Positions 18,506 to 27,100 of a stretch of DNA of 32,216 nt are shown here, one piece after another. Numbering within the stretch: the first letter of the stretch is position 1; each line of letters opens with the position of its first letter. Position numbers and translations under genes: made by a program. The notes under the pieces were generated by a model. The model saw nothing but the letters and a program-made list of their open reading frames with translations, was not told the DNA's origin and made no database searches. The DNA is from an uncultured bacterium (lineage in GTDB: Bacteria; Actinomycetota; Actinomycetes; S36-B12; CAIKAW01), in NCBI GenBank assembly GCA_903825575.1, contig CAIKAW010000020.1, forward strand, positions 1-32,216, read 5' to 3'.

Positions 18506-19393
18506 TTAGTCGGCCGCCCACGCCGCCAATTGGGTGACCGCCTGCCCGAGAGATTCAAACTTGGCCCACCCTGCTGGCGGCGATGTACTCCAGCCCGGTC
18601 CGCCAATTGCCCAACGTGGCGCCGGGCGAATCGTGCTTATAGCGCTCAGGTCTACCGCATTGTGAATTGATGACCACAGAATCACTGCCCGCGGACCGGT
18701 GCGGCGCACAGCCAACATCAACGAATCAAACGGCACTCGTGCCCCCAAGAACCGGGTGCCCACCCCTAGCTCGGCTAGGGCGGCCGCAATGGCCTCCAGC
18801 GGCAGGGTGTGCTGCTCGTTCGGCGCCGAGGCCAAAAGGATCGGCCGATCATTCAAGTGCTTAGTAGCTGCATAAGTTGTCCGCGAGAATGCGGCCGATA
18901 CGACCTCGGAGAGCGCGTGCTCGGTGTCCACTCCCAACCCGCTTCGACTCCAGGTATCCCCGAAGGCAGCCATCGTGGGCAGGAGCAGGTCGTCCCAAGT
19001 CCAGACAACGCCGTTTGCTTCGATCGCCTCTGAAATCAACTCGGCCGCGGCCCTGACGTCGAGGGCCAAACTCGATGCCTTTAACCCTTGGACCATCGCC
19101 GCGGTAGCAGCGCGGTCAGGGAGTCCAGCTGGCGGCGCCGGAGGTTGCGGGGGTTGGGTGGTCGGCGCCGGTGCCGCCAGCACTGCCGCGGCAGCATCGC
19201 GAGGTGTGAATCCGGTGCGCACCAGCCGCTGCATGTGCTCGAGCCGAGCAAGATCGCCAGCGCTATAACGGCGGTGGGTCCCCTCCCGATGTTCGGATGG
19301 CCCCAAGCCATACCGGTGATCCCAGGTTCGCAGCGTCGCTGGTGCCACCCCTAACCGGCGTGCCACCAAAGCCACAGATAACCCCTGATCCAT
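18506..19393 (-). CDS. MerR-family regulator with B12-binding photoreceptor-like domain (CarH/LitR type)
   Basis: This is a 295 aa regulator. Residues 4-60 form a MerR winged helix (VARRLGVAPATLRTWDHRYG, then HRRYSAGDLARL). A Pro/Ala-rich linker (70-93) leads to a helical bundle and a Rossmann-like cobalamin domain. The photoreceptor signature Wx9EH is exact (W148, E158, H159), and the lower-ligand motif ExH is E193-Q-H195, 36 residues after H159 (35 in Thermus CarH). The residue after the Trp, which is the light-state His ligand in CarH, is S149. By family knowledge, AdoCbl-bound tetramers repress in the dark and fall apart in light. I chose the ATG at 19393; GTG codons at 19423 and 19429 are possible. 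It is divergent from whiB and upstream of the TPR gene and bldM. Confidence 0.87.
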   Translation of the reverse strand: MDQGLSVALVARRLGVAPATLRTWDHRYGLGPSEHREGTHRRYSAGDLARLEHMQRLVRTGFTPRDAAAAVLAAPAPTTQPPQPPAPPAGLPDRAATAAMVQGLKASSLALDVRAAAELISEAIEANGVVWTWDDLLLPTMAAFGDTWSRSGLGVDTEHALSEVVSAAFSRTTYAATKHLNDRPILLASAPNEQHTLPLEAIAAALAELGVGTRFLGARVPFDSLMLAVRRTGPRAVILWSSIHNAVDLSAISTIRPAPRWAIGGPGWSTSPPAGWAKFESLGQAVTQLAAWAAD

Positions 19394-19399
19394 GACTGA

Positions 19400-19405
19400 A
19401 TTGTC
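19400..19405 (-). promoter_or_regulatory. Candidate -10 for the MerR-B12 gene
   Basis: GACAAT on the minus strand lies six bases before the ATG at 19393, which has no ribosome site. This fits a leaderless start. The match to TATAAT is four of six and no -35 is evident. Confidence 0.25.
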
Positions 19406-19440
19406 TTGTGATTCCCCCCACACCGCCACTCGAAAGGCCG

Positions 19441-19477
19441 GTAGCTACTTGCATTGAGTCAGCTTTGGCGCGATACT
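19441..19477 (+). promoter_or_regulatory. whiB promoter with adjoining palindrome
   Basis: TTGCAT (19449-19454) and GATACT (19472-19477) are separated by exactly 17 bases, a sigma-70-type promoter. Transcripts would begin near 19484 and give a leader of about 29 nt with GGAGG. The perfect palindrome GTAGCTAC (19441-19448) abuts the -35, where a regulator could bind, and it is also the upstream region of the divergent MerR-B12 gene. Confidence 0.5.
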
Positions 19478-19512
19478 CTGAACAATGTTTGAAACGATTG
19501 ACGGAGGAAACC

Positions 19513-19797
19513 ATGGCTGACGTCACCCGGCTCCCGGGCCCACTGGCTGACTGGTGGGATTGGCAGATTTCAGCTGCCTGCCGCGGGCTCGATTCCTCGG
19601 TCTTCTTCCACCCCGAGGGTGAACGCGGCCCAGCGCGAAGGCGTCGGGCCAGCGCAGCCAAGGAGATCTGCTCAACCTGCCCGGTCCAGGCTGCCTGCGC
19701 CGCGCATGCACTTAAAGTCCGCGAGCCCTACGGGATCTGGGGCGGACTAGCTGAAGAGGACCGCGATGCCGTCGCCGCCGGGCGCCGCAGCGCGTGA
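19513..19797 (+). CDS. WhiB-family Fe-S transcription factor (WhiD/WhiB3 type)
   Basis: This is a 94 aa Wbl protein. Four Cys ligands for a 4Fe-4S cluster are visible at C23, C53, C56 and C62 (C-x29-C-x2-C-x5-C). They are followed by the G-I-W-G-G turn (74-78) and an Arg-ending basic tail for DNA or sigma-factor contact. Such proteins sense O2/NO and act with the primary sigma factor. The ATG at 19513 is chosen for its strong GGAGGAAACC ribosome site; the open frame upstream to 19408 crosses the promoter. Its position next to groEL1 and close to bldM matches whiB3 of M. tuberculosis and whiD of Streptomyces, which supports that subfamily, but subfamily identity needs a tree. It stands alone on the plus strand. 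Confidence 0.92.
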   Translation: MADVTRLPGPLADWWDWQISAACRGLDSSVFFHPEGERGPARRRRASAAKEICSTCPVQAACAAHALKVREPYGIWGGLAEEDRDAVAAGRRSA

Positions 19798-19820
19798 GGG
19801 CTAACTAGACGAACGAACAA

Positions 19821-19862
19821 AGCAAAAGGGCCCGCCCCCCATGGGGGTCGGGCCCTTTTGCT
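19821..19862. terminator. Bidirectional terminator between whiB and groEL1
   Basis: AGCAAAAGGGCCCG (19821-19834) pairs perfectly with 19849-19862, and the C-run and G-run inside extend the stem. Both flanks of the stem are A/T tracts (AAAA and TTTT), so it can end transcripts from whiB on the plus strand and from groEL1 on the minus strand, which converge here. This is the clearest terminator in the window. Confidence 0.88.
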
Positions 19863-19888
19863 ACCGGCTATTGGCCGGCAACTAATTC

Positions 19889-21580
<1,692 letters not shown>

Positions 21581-21588
21581 CTATCAGC

Positions 21589-21888
21589 TCACTTCTCGAC
21601 GATTGCGAGCACGTCGCGCGCCGAGAGGATGAGGTATTCCTGGCCGTTGTACTTCACTTCGGTGCCGCCGTACTTCGAGTAGACGACAACGTCGCCCTCG
21701 TTGATGTCCAGCGGTACGCGCTTAGAACCACTCTCATCGAACCGACCCGGACCAACCGCGATGACCTTGCCCTCTTGCGGCTTTTCCTTGGCGGTGTCCG
21801 GGATTACAAGTCCGGACGCCGTCGTCTGTTCGGCGTCGAGCGGCTGCACGAGGATCCGGTCCTCGAGCGGCTTAATGGAGACCGACAC
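21589..21888 (-). CDS. groES: Co-chaperonin GroES
   Basis: This is the 99 aa, 10-kDa co-chaperonin that caps GroEL. The sequence has the usual [23 protein letters not shown] mobile-loop region (about 5-30), the VVAVGPG-type roof segment (here [13 protein letters not shown]), and the [24 protein letters not shown] core. The start is GTG with GGGGGAGG seven bases upstream. It is the first gene of the groES-groEL1 operon under two CIRCE operators, so heat-shock control through HrcA is expected. hrcA itself is not in the window. Confidence 0.97.
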   Translation of the reverse strand: MSVSIKPLEDRILVQPLDAEQTTASGLVIPDTAKEKPQEGKVIAVGPGRFDESGSKRVPLDINEGDVVVYSKYGGTEVKYNGQEYLILSARDVLAIVEK

Positions 21889-21979
21889 GGTCTGACCTCC
21901 CCCTTGCGGGATGTCGAGCGTTAGTGGGTTTCAGCGGGCCTTCCGGTCGTCGTCGCAGGTGCCGACCGGGGGTCCACCG

Positions 21980-22006
21980 TTGGCACACTCACGGGGAGAG
22001 TGCCAG
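21980..22006. promoter_or_regulatory. CIRCE operator, start-site proximal
   Basis: TTGGCACAC-N9-GAGTGCCAG matches the CIRCE consensus TTAGCACTC-N9-GAGTGCTAA at seven of nine positions in each arm, with the exact 9-base spacer. It covers the predicted transcription start of groES, so bound HrcA would block initiation. Confidence 0.8.
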
Positions 22007-22011
22007 CCCCA

Positions 22012-22040
22012 ACCCTACGGAGGCGTTAGCACTCCGTCAA
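22012..22040 (-). promoter_or_regulatory. groES-groEL1 promoter
   Basis: On the minus strand TTGACG (22035-22040) and TAGGGT (22012-22017) are exactly 17 bases apart. The -35 lies wholly inside the spacer of the distal CIRCE, and the start point (near 22005) falls at the edge of the proximal CIRCE. The leader is about 117 nt. Confidence 0.75.
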
Positions 22041-22052
22041 CCTGAGTGCCAG
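22026..22052. promoter_or_regulatory. CIRCE operator, distal
   Basis: TTAGCACTC-N9-GAGTGCCAG has a perfect left arm and seven of nine in the right arm against the CIRCE consensus, with the exact 9-base spacer. Its spacer carries the -35 of the groES promoter on the minus strand. It also lies 39 bases upstream of the divergent methyltransferase gene, so HrcA could affect that gene too. Confidence 0.88.
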
Positions 22053-22078
22053 CCAGCCCACGCCCCCAGCCTCGGCGC

Positions 22079-22084
22079 TAGCGT
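22079..22084 (+). promoter_or_regulatory. Candidate -10 box for leaderless methyltransferase mRNA
   Basis: TAGCGT lies six bases before the GTG at 22091, which lacks a ribosome site. This geometry would start the mRNA at the GTG. There is no recognisable -35. Confidence 0.3.
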
Positions 22085-22090
22085 TGGCGG

Positions 22091-23329
22091 GTGCCTTGGC
22101 AACCGAGCGAACTTCCTGACCCGGATCTGCTCGCCCTGGCCTTGGCCGCTTGGCTGGACGCGGTCGCCGCCGCCGAGCGAGGCGGGGGAACACTGGACCC
22201 ACTCAAGGTCAGCGCCAACGTGCGTCGGCAGCGCCCTGAGGCCTCCCCCGCCGCCTTAGCCGCGGCCCTGACACAAGCCCGTTTGCGCGTACGTGCCCGA
22301 GACCGGCTCGGCAGCCAGGCCGATCAGTTTCTTTTCACGGCAACCGGGCTCGAACAGGCCACTCGCCCGCAGGTAGCTCACCGTCGAGCCCGTCGACTCC
22401 AAGCCGCTGGCATCGAACACATCGTCGACGCAGGTGCGGGGTTGGGATTTGACGCGATCGAATTTGCAAGGGCAGGCATGCGCGTGGACGCCGTAGAAAT
22501 TGACCCTGCCACCGCTGACTTACTTGCAGCCAACGTTAGAGCCTGCGGTGTGGACCACCTAGTGCGCGTAGTAGTAGCTGATGTCCGTGACCTGAAACTA
22601 GGCCCCGCCGATGCCTGCTTCGCCGATCCCGCCAGACGCAGCGGCGATCGACGACTAAAAGACCCCGAATCTTGGTCCCCGCCCTGGTCTTGGCTGTGCG
22701 CGCTTGGCCAACTGACCCCTCGACTAGTAGCCAAAGTCGCCCCCGGAATCGATCACGACCTCGCCCCCGCTGGTTGCGAAACCGTTTGGACATCGGTAAA
22801 TGGCCAACTCGTCGAAGCAGCCGTTTGGTGGCCCGGGCTTGCGCGCGCAAATCGCCGCGCAGCGGTCGTGATTCGATCTGATAGTGCCGTGGAAGTGCTC
22901 AGCAGGACGGACTCGGTGGCGCCAGCGGCCGGCCCCGCAGGGCAATGGCTACTCGAGCCAGACGACGCCATCCTGCGTGCGGGACTGGTCGATGAGGTCG
23001 TGAATCGCGTATCCGGACGGCTCCTTGACCACCGCACTGCGTACGTAACCACCGATGCAGATCCAGGACCCGCGCTAGATATTGCGCGGGCTTGGCCGAT
23101 CCTTACTAGCCTGCCGTTCAGCATCGCCTCGCTTCGCCGCGAACTAGCTGCTCGTGACATTGGGCGGGTAGTGGTAAAGAAACGAGCATTTGCGGCGGAC
23201 CCAGACGATGTCTTACGACAACTCAAACTGCCGGGAGACGGTGGTAGCGGGGTCGTCTTTCTAACGCGGGTTGGAAGTGCGCCGATCGCGTTAGTGTGCG
23301 GCAATGAAGTTCGGCCAACGTCCGAATAG
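22091..23329 (+). CDS. Class I SAM methyltransferase with THUMP-like C-terminal domain
   Basis: This is a 412 aa protein. An Ala/Leu-rich helical N-terminal region (1-105) precedes a Rossmann methyltransferase core with motif I VDAGAGLGFDA (112-122), motif II VEIDP (135-139) and an F-A-D-P-A-R-R segment (177-183) at the motif IV position. The last 80 residues (LPFSIASLRRELAARDIGRVVVKKRAF, read in parts) resemble the THUMP-like domain found in an actinobacterial group of putative RNA methyltransferases. The substrate is not known; RNA is an inference from the THUMP-like part. The start is GTG without a clear ribosome site. It is divergent from groES, with the CIRCE operators between them, and convergent with tsaD (18 bases between stops). 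Confidence 0.85.
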   Translation: MPWQPSELPDPDLLALALAAWLDAVAAAERGGGTLDPLKVSANVRRQRPEASPAALAAALTQARLRVRARDRLGSQADQFLFTATGLEQATRPQVAHRRARRLQAAGIEHIVDAGAGLGFDAIEFARAGMRVDAVEIDPATADLLAANVRACGVDHLVRVVVADVRDLKLGPADACFADPARRSGDRRLKDPESWSPPWSWLCALGQLTPRLVAKVAPGIDHDLAPAGCETVWTSVNGQLVEAAVWWPGLARANRRAAVVIRSDSAVEVLSRTDSVAPAAGPAGQWLLEPDDAILRAGLVDEVVNRVSGRLLDHRTAYVTTDADPGPALDIARAWPILTSLPFSIASLRRELAARDIGRVVVKKRAFAADPDDVLRQLKLPGDGGSGVVFLTRVGSAPIALVCGNEVRPTSE

Positions 23330-23347
23330 ATCAGAAATGACTTACCG

Positions 23348-24403
23348 CTATGCGCTTGTTACAAGAACTTCTGTAATCGGCAGCGAAGAATCCGCGCCGA
23401 AACCAAGGTCCACGCCTGGCCGGCCACGGCTCATGCACTCAGACCCAAGAGCTGCCACCATCGCACCGTTGTCAGTGCACAGTCCTGGCCGCGGAATCCG
23501 CAACCGAATGCCTGCAGCGGCGCATCGCTGGTCGGCCACTTCACGTAGCCTTGAATTTGCAGCGACTCCGCCGCCAATCACCAAATGATCAACACCTCGT
23601 TCCTTGCACGCGAGAATCGCCTTGCGCATAAGGACATCCACCACCGCCTCCTGAAACGAAGCAGCCACGTCCGGAATGGAAATAGTTTCGCCTGCCGCTG
23701 TGCGAGCTTCAACCCAGCGGGCAACTGCAGTCTTGAGTCCGGAGAACGACACGTCGTAGCGGTGCCGTTGCATGTCCTGCGAAGACGTTAAGCCGCGCGG
23801 AAAAGCGATAGCACTGGCGTCTCCCGATTTGGCCGAAAGGTCGATGTACGGACCTCCTGGGAACGGCAGTCCAAGCAGCCGCGCCACCTTGTCGAAAGCT
23901 TCGCCAGCCGCGTCATCGATCGTCGCACCGAGGGCTTCTATGTCGCCGGTGATATCGGAAACCTGAAGCAGGCTCGAGTGGCCTCCGGACACCAGGAGCG
24001 CCAACGTCGGTTCAGGCAATGGACCATGTTCGAGTTGATCTACCGCAACATGTGCTGCCAGATGATTCACACCGAAAATCGGGATCCCAAGTCCGAGTGC
24101 AAGGGACTTGGCGGCCCCAACTCCGACAAGCAGCGCCCCGGTCAGCCCAGGCCCAGCGGTTACCGCAATTGCATCAATATCGCCGAGCCGGACTTCGGCG
24201 GTAGCCAACGCCCGTTCCAGAGTTGGCAACATGGCTTCAAGGTGCGCACGGCTTGCCACTTCAGGAACAACTCCGCCGAAACGCGCGTGTTCTTCGACGC
24301 TCGATGCCACCGCGTCCGCGAGCAACGTACTCCCGCGCACGATTCCGATTCCGGTCTCATCACACGATGTTTCGATCCCCAGAACCAAGGGCTCGCTGGT
24401 CAT
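23348..24403 (-). CDS. tsaD: tRNA t6A37 threonylcarbamoyltransferase TsaD
   Basis: TsaD (formerly Gcp/Kae1/YgjD) moves the threonylcarbamoyl group from TC-AMP to A37 of ANN-decoding tRNAs, in complex with TsaB and TsaE. At 351 aa it is of usual size. The ASKHA fold begins with [15 protein letters not shown], the metal-binding H114-x3-H118 is in NHLAAH, and VSGGHS and the [10 protein letters not shown] segment follow. The ATG overlaps the rimI stop as ATGA. It is the last gene of the tsaE-tsaB-rimI-tsaD run. Confidence 0.97.
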   Translation of the reverse strand: MTSEPLVLGIETSCDETGIGIVRGSTLLADAVASSVEEHARFGGVVPEVASRAHLEAMLPTLERALATAEVRLGDIDAIAVTAGPGLTGALLVGVGAAKSLALGLGIPIFGVNHLAAHVAVDQLEHGPLPEPTLALLVSGGHSSLLQVSDITGDIEALGATIDDAAGEAFDKVARLLGLPFPGGPYIDLSAKSGDASAIAFPRGLTSSQDMQRHRYDVSFSGLKTAVARWVEARTAAGETISIPDVAASFQEAVVDVLMRKAILACKERGVDHLVIGGGVAANSRLREVADQRCAAAGIRLRIPRPGLCTDNGAMVAALGSECMSRGRPGVDLGFGADSSLPITEVLVTSA

Positions 24404-24864
24404 GAATCATCACCTCGCCGCATCACATGTGCGTCGAAGCCGGGTCCGTAGTAATCGCGTCGGACCGATATGCGTTCAAAATCAAACTGCTTGTAGAACC
24501 TCTGGGCTCGTTCGTTTTCGGCCGCCACTTCAAGAAACACTCGCGGACAGCCTCGTCGCTCAACCTCGGCAAGCAAGTCAGCGAATAATTGCCGCCCGAT
24601 CCCGTTGCCTTGCTGTTCCGGATCGACTGCCAGGGTTTGAACATCGGCGTCGCCACCCGGTACCGCGTATAGCCCTACGTATCCGAAAATCCCAGTTGGT
24701 GATTCGGCCACTTCATACCAACGGGTACTCGGCACCCCTGCCAGTTCGGACCAGAATTGTTCAACACTCCATGGGTCACGCGGAAATAGCCGCACCTCAA
24801 GGGCCGACGCGGCCCCAATATCCGACCAATGCAGCGGGCGCATATTGATGACGTTTGTATTCAC
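24400..24864 (-). CDS. rimI: Ribosomal protein S18 N-acetyltransferase RimI (GNAT)
   Basis: This is a 154 aa GNAT acetyltransferase that acetylates the N-terminus of ribosomal protein S18 and, in actinobacteria, possibly other N-termini. The acetyl-CoA loop is [14 protein letters not shown] (the Q/R-x-x-G-x-G/A motif), followed by [21 protein letters not shown], which carries the usual N and Y of the family. The GTG at 24864 overlaps the tsaB stop as GTGA; an ATG seven codons later (24843) has no ribosome site. Its position between tsaB and tsaD is conserved in actinobacteria. Confidence 0.94.
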   Translation of the reverse strand: MNTNVINMRPLHWSDIGAASALEVRLFPRDPWSVEQFWSELAGVPSTRWYEVAESPTGIFGYVGLYAVPGGDADVQTLAVDPEQQGNGIGRQLFADLLAEVERRGCPRVFLEVAAENERAQRFYKQFDFERISVRRDYYGPGFDAHVMRRGDDS

Positions 24865-25508
24865 TGGGTCACCGGCTTACGTGGCCCAGGAACAGCAACG
24901 TCTGGGGGACGCAAGTACAGCGGCGTTGGTGCCAACCGCTCCCACTCGGTGCCGACTAGGCCCGCTAACGCTTCGCAAGTTGCGGCCGATGGTTCGATCC
25001 CGCGAGGAAAGAACGGCGCATAGATGACCGACCCGGGCCCTGCAACTGGAAGTTCACCGATCAGTTCGGCGACGGCCGCTGGGATTCCAACCGCCGGTTC
25101 GGAAGTCCGTCGACCATCGGCGGTATAAGTGGCCCAGTAAACCTCTTTGCGGCGGGCATCGGCTGCTACAACGAAAGCCGGCGGCGGGTTCGCGCCATGC
25201 GCTACCGACCACGCAACTATGTCGAGCGAACAGAATCCGAATACGGGAGCCTCAACCGCGCGACCGAAAGCCAGCGCAGCCATCACTCCCACCCGCAACC
25301 CCGTGAAAGGGCCAGGGCCTACGCCGCAGGCGACCGAATCGACATCGATGGCAAGAGCGTCGGCTTCGACAAGCGCTTGGGCGATCAACACTGCAACGAC
25401 TCTTTCGTGCCCACCACTAACTCCACTCGCAAGCGCAGCCCTGACTCCGGATTCATCGCACAGCACCACCAAGGTGGTAGCCGAACTGGTATCTATGGCA
25501 AGGAGCAC
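24861..25508 (-). CDS. tsaB: tRNA t6A biosynthesis scaffold TsaB
   Basis: TsaB is the inactive ASKHA paralogue that forms the platform for TsaD and TsaE in t6A synthesis. It is 215 aa with the start LLAIDTSSATTLVVL and the diagnostic GVGPGPFTGLRVGVMAALAFG segment near residues 61-81. The second half is more variable, as usual. The start is GTG; it lacks a Shine-Dalgarno sequence but has TAGGCT seven bases upstream, a possible internal leaderless start. It lies 18 bases after tsaE and overlaps rimI by four bases. Confidence 0.95.
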   Translation of the reverse strand: MLLAIDTSSATTLVVLCDESGVRAALASGVSGGHERVVAVLIAQALVEADALAIDVDSVACGVGPGPFTGLRVGVMAALAFGRAVEAPVFGFCSLDIVAWSVAHGANPPPAFVVAADARRKEVYWATYTADGRRTSEPAVGIPAAVAELIGELPVAGPGSVIYAPFFPRGIEPSAATCEALAGLVGTEWERLAPTPLYLRPPDVAVPGPRKPVTQ

Positions 25509-25526
25509 GAGTGGAAGCCTAGGCGC

Positions 25527-26009
25527 TCAGCGATTGCGGCCAAGTGCGGCAAGGTCGACTTTGCTCCAACGTTCTCCCAAGCCCTCGAGCGTCACGGTGC
25601 GGGTTTCGTCCGAATCGCCCAGCCCCCGATCAATCCGCACTTCGAGTCGGTCTGTGCTGAATTGCTCGACTTTGCCTTCACCCCACTCAACGACCATCAC
25701 GGAATCAGGCAGTGAGGCGTCCAGATCAAGGTCATCAACTTCTGCCAAACCACCAAGTCGATAGGCGTCAACGTGAATCAAGGCTGGCCCCTGCTTCAAA
25801 GACGGATGCACTCGCGCGATGACGAATGTCGGACTCGTGACCGGGCCCCGCACTCCAAGTCCGACCCCAATTCCCTGCGTCAAAGTGGTCTTGCCCGCGC
25901 CCAATGGCCCCGACAGCACAAGCAAATCTCCGGCGCGCAACATTTCGGCGAGACCCTGACCGATTCGTAACAGTTGTTCTGCCGACTCGCAACGGATCAC
26001 GATTGCCAC
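25527..26009 (-). CDS. tsaE: tRNA t6A biosynthesis ATPase TsaE
   Basis: TsaE is a small P-loop ATPase that regulates turnover of the TsaB-TsaD complex. It is 160 aa, with Walker A GPLGAGKTT (34-42, K40), the TSPTF switch-like segment after RGPVTSPTFVIARVH, a DAYRL motif, and the Walker B-like VMVVEWGEG. The GTG start is five bases after the stop of the alpha/beta hydrolase gene and has no ribosome site of its own, so translation is probably coupled. Confidence 0.95.
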   Translation of the reverse strand: MAIVIRCESAEQLLRIGQGLAEMLRAGDLLVLSGPLGAGKTTLTQGIGVGLGVRGPVTSPTFVIARVHPSLKQGPALIHVDAYRLGGLAEVDDLDLDASLPDSVMVVEWGEGKVEQFSTDRLEVRIDRGLGDSDETRTVTLEGLGERWSKVDLAALGRNR

Positions 26010-26014
26010 GACTG

Positions 26015-27097
26015 CTACAGCCCGGTCGTATCGGCATGTAAGTTGCGGCGCACTCGCGCCGCTAGATCTCTGATACGCCGATCCACTTCGACATAACGTT
26101 CGAGCATAATCAAATGTCCGGTGTCCGGGATAACGTCAAACTCCGCGCCCGGCACTGAGCGCACTATCAACTCGCTATGTGACGGCGGCGTCAGTCGATC
26201 GGATTCGCCGACCATGACCAAGGTCTCAACTTTGTGCAACGTCGCAAGTGCTGCTTCCGTGTCATGTAGGTCCAAAGCCGGGAGCAGCTCGGCAATCACG
26301 TCCAAGGGCGTCGACATGATCATCCGCGCGACGAATTCGGTTACCTCGTCCGGAACATTCGAACCGAATGAATACTGGCGTGTGACCAAAAAGGCCAGGT
26401 CGCTCGCGCGCTCCCAGCCAGCGGTGATCGTCGCTCCCGTGCGGGCCAGACCGCGTGCCACAGTCGGAGCGACGCGCCTGATAGCCCGGCCCGGAGCTCC
26501 AGGCAGTGCCAACGGAACATCCGCGAGCCCCCCAGCGCTCGTAGCAAGTAACGCAACTCCGTGGATTCGGCCGCCGAATAGTTCTGGCCGCTGAGCCGCC
26601 AGTTCCATAATCGTCATGCCGCCCATCGAGTGGCCAACAAGAATGATCGGAGCATCTGTCGGCACGACGTCAAGTACCCGCTCGAGATCACCGGCCAAAG
26701 TCCGCATGTTCGAGTCCTCCGCAAGCCCATAGCCTGAACGTCCATGGCCGCGTTGGTCCCAAAACACCAAACGCCCAAGTTCGCGCAAGTCACGACGCTG
26801 GAAGTGCCACGAATCTGAAGTCAAGGCATAGCCGTGACAGAACACGAGGGTTAGCGCGGTCGACGTCGAGCTCGACTCATCTATGTCGACGTAGATTGGG
26901 GTGCCGTCCGAAGCAACTACTTCGATCTCGCGCCCGTGAAGTGACCCATAGGGCTCGTCCGTTGCGAATTCCCGCCGTCTGACCCGGCCAGCAACAAAGT
27001 TCTCCGCGGCAAGTCCAGCAGCAGCGCCTACTGCGAGTATCGCTACTGCACCACCGGCGAGACCGGCGATGCGACCGGGCGGATTGAAGCGCGCCAT
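26015..27097 (-). CDS. Alpha/beta hydrolase with N-terminal membrane anchor
   Basis: This is a 360 aa hydrolase. Residues 10-32 (IAGLAGGAVAILAVGAAAGL) form one hydrophobic helix, probably an anchor or uncleaved signal, followed by Arg-rich residues. The catalytic domain has the oxyanion segment FCHGYALTSDSW, the nucleophile elbow GHSMGG, an acid in VGESDRLTPP and the final His in PDTGHL. The substrate is unknown; lipases, esterases and haloperoxidase-like enzymes share this pattern. It sits between alr (three bases after its stop) and tsaE (five bases before), a placement that recurs in Streptomyces as I recall, so cell-envelope work is possible but unproved. The ATG start has AGGCGGA upstream, inside the alr end. 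Confidence 0.88.
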   Translation of the reverse strand: MARFNPPGRIAGLAGGAVAILAVGAAAGLAAENFVAGRVRRREFATDEPYGSLHGREIEVVASDGTPIYVDIDESSSTSTALTLVFCHGYALTSDSWHFQRRDLRELGRLVFWDQRGHGRSGYGLAEDSNMRTLAGDLERVLDVVPTDAPIILVGHSMGGMTIMELAAQRPELFGGRIHGVALLATSAGGLADVPLALPGAPGRAIRRVAPTVARGLARTGATITAGWERASDLAFLVTRQYSFGSNVPDEVTEFVARMIMSTPLDVIAELLPALDLHDTEAALATLHKVETLVMVGESDRLTPPSHSELIVRSVPGAEFDVIPDTGHLIMLERYVEVDRRIRDLAARVRRNLHADTTGL

Positions 27098-27100
27098 CTG

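Noticed and set aside
19408-19512. Upstream extension of whiB to 19408
   Set aside because: It would cross the whiB promoter and skip the strong GGAGG site. The Wbl family start fits the ATG at 19513.
23330-23347. Terminator between the convergent methyltransferase and tsaD genes
   Set aside because: The 18-base gap has no stem. A nearby TTACA and TGTAA pair inside tsaD (about 23359-23376) has almost no loop and a mismatch, so it was not called.
24108-24848. Plus-strand 246-codon open frame opposite tsaD and rimI
   Set aside because: It lies fully antisense to conserved genes, with no recognisable domain and Arg/Ser/Pro-rich composition.
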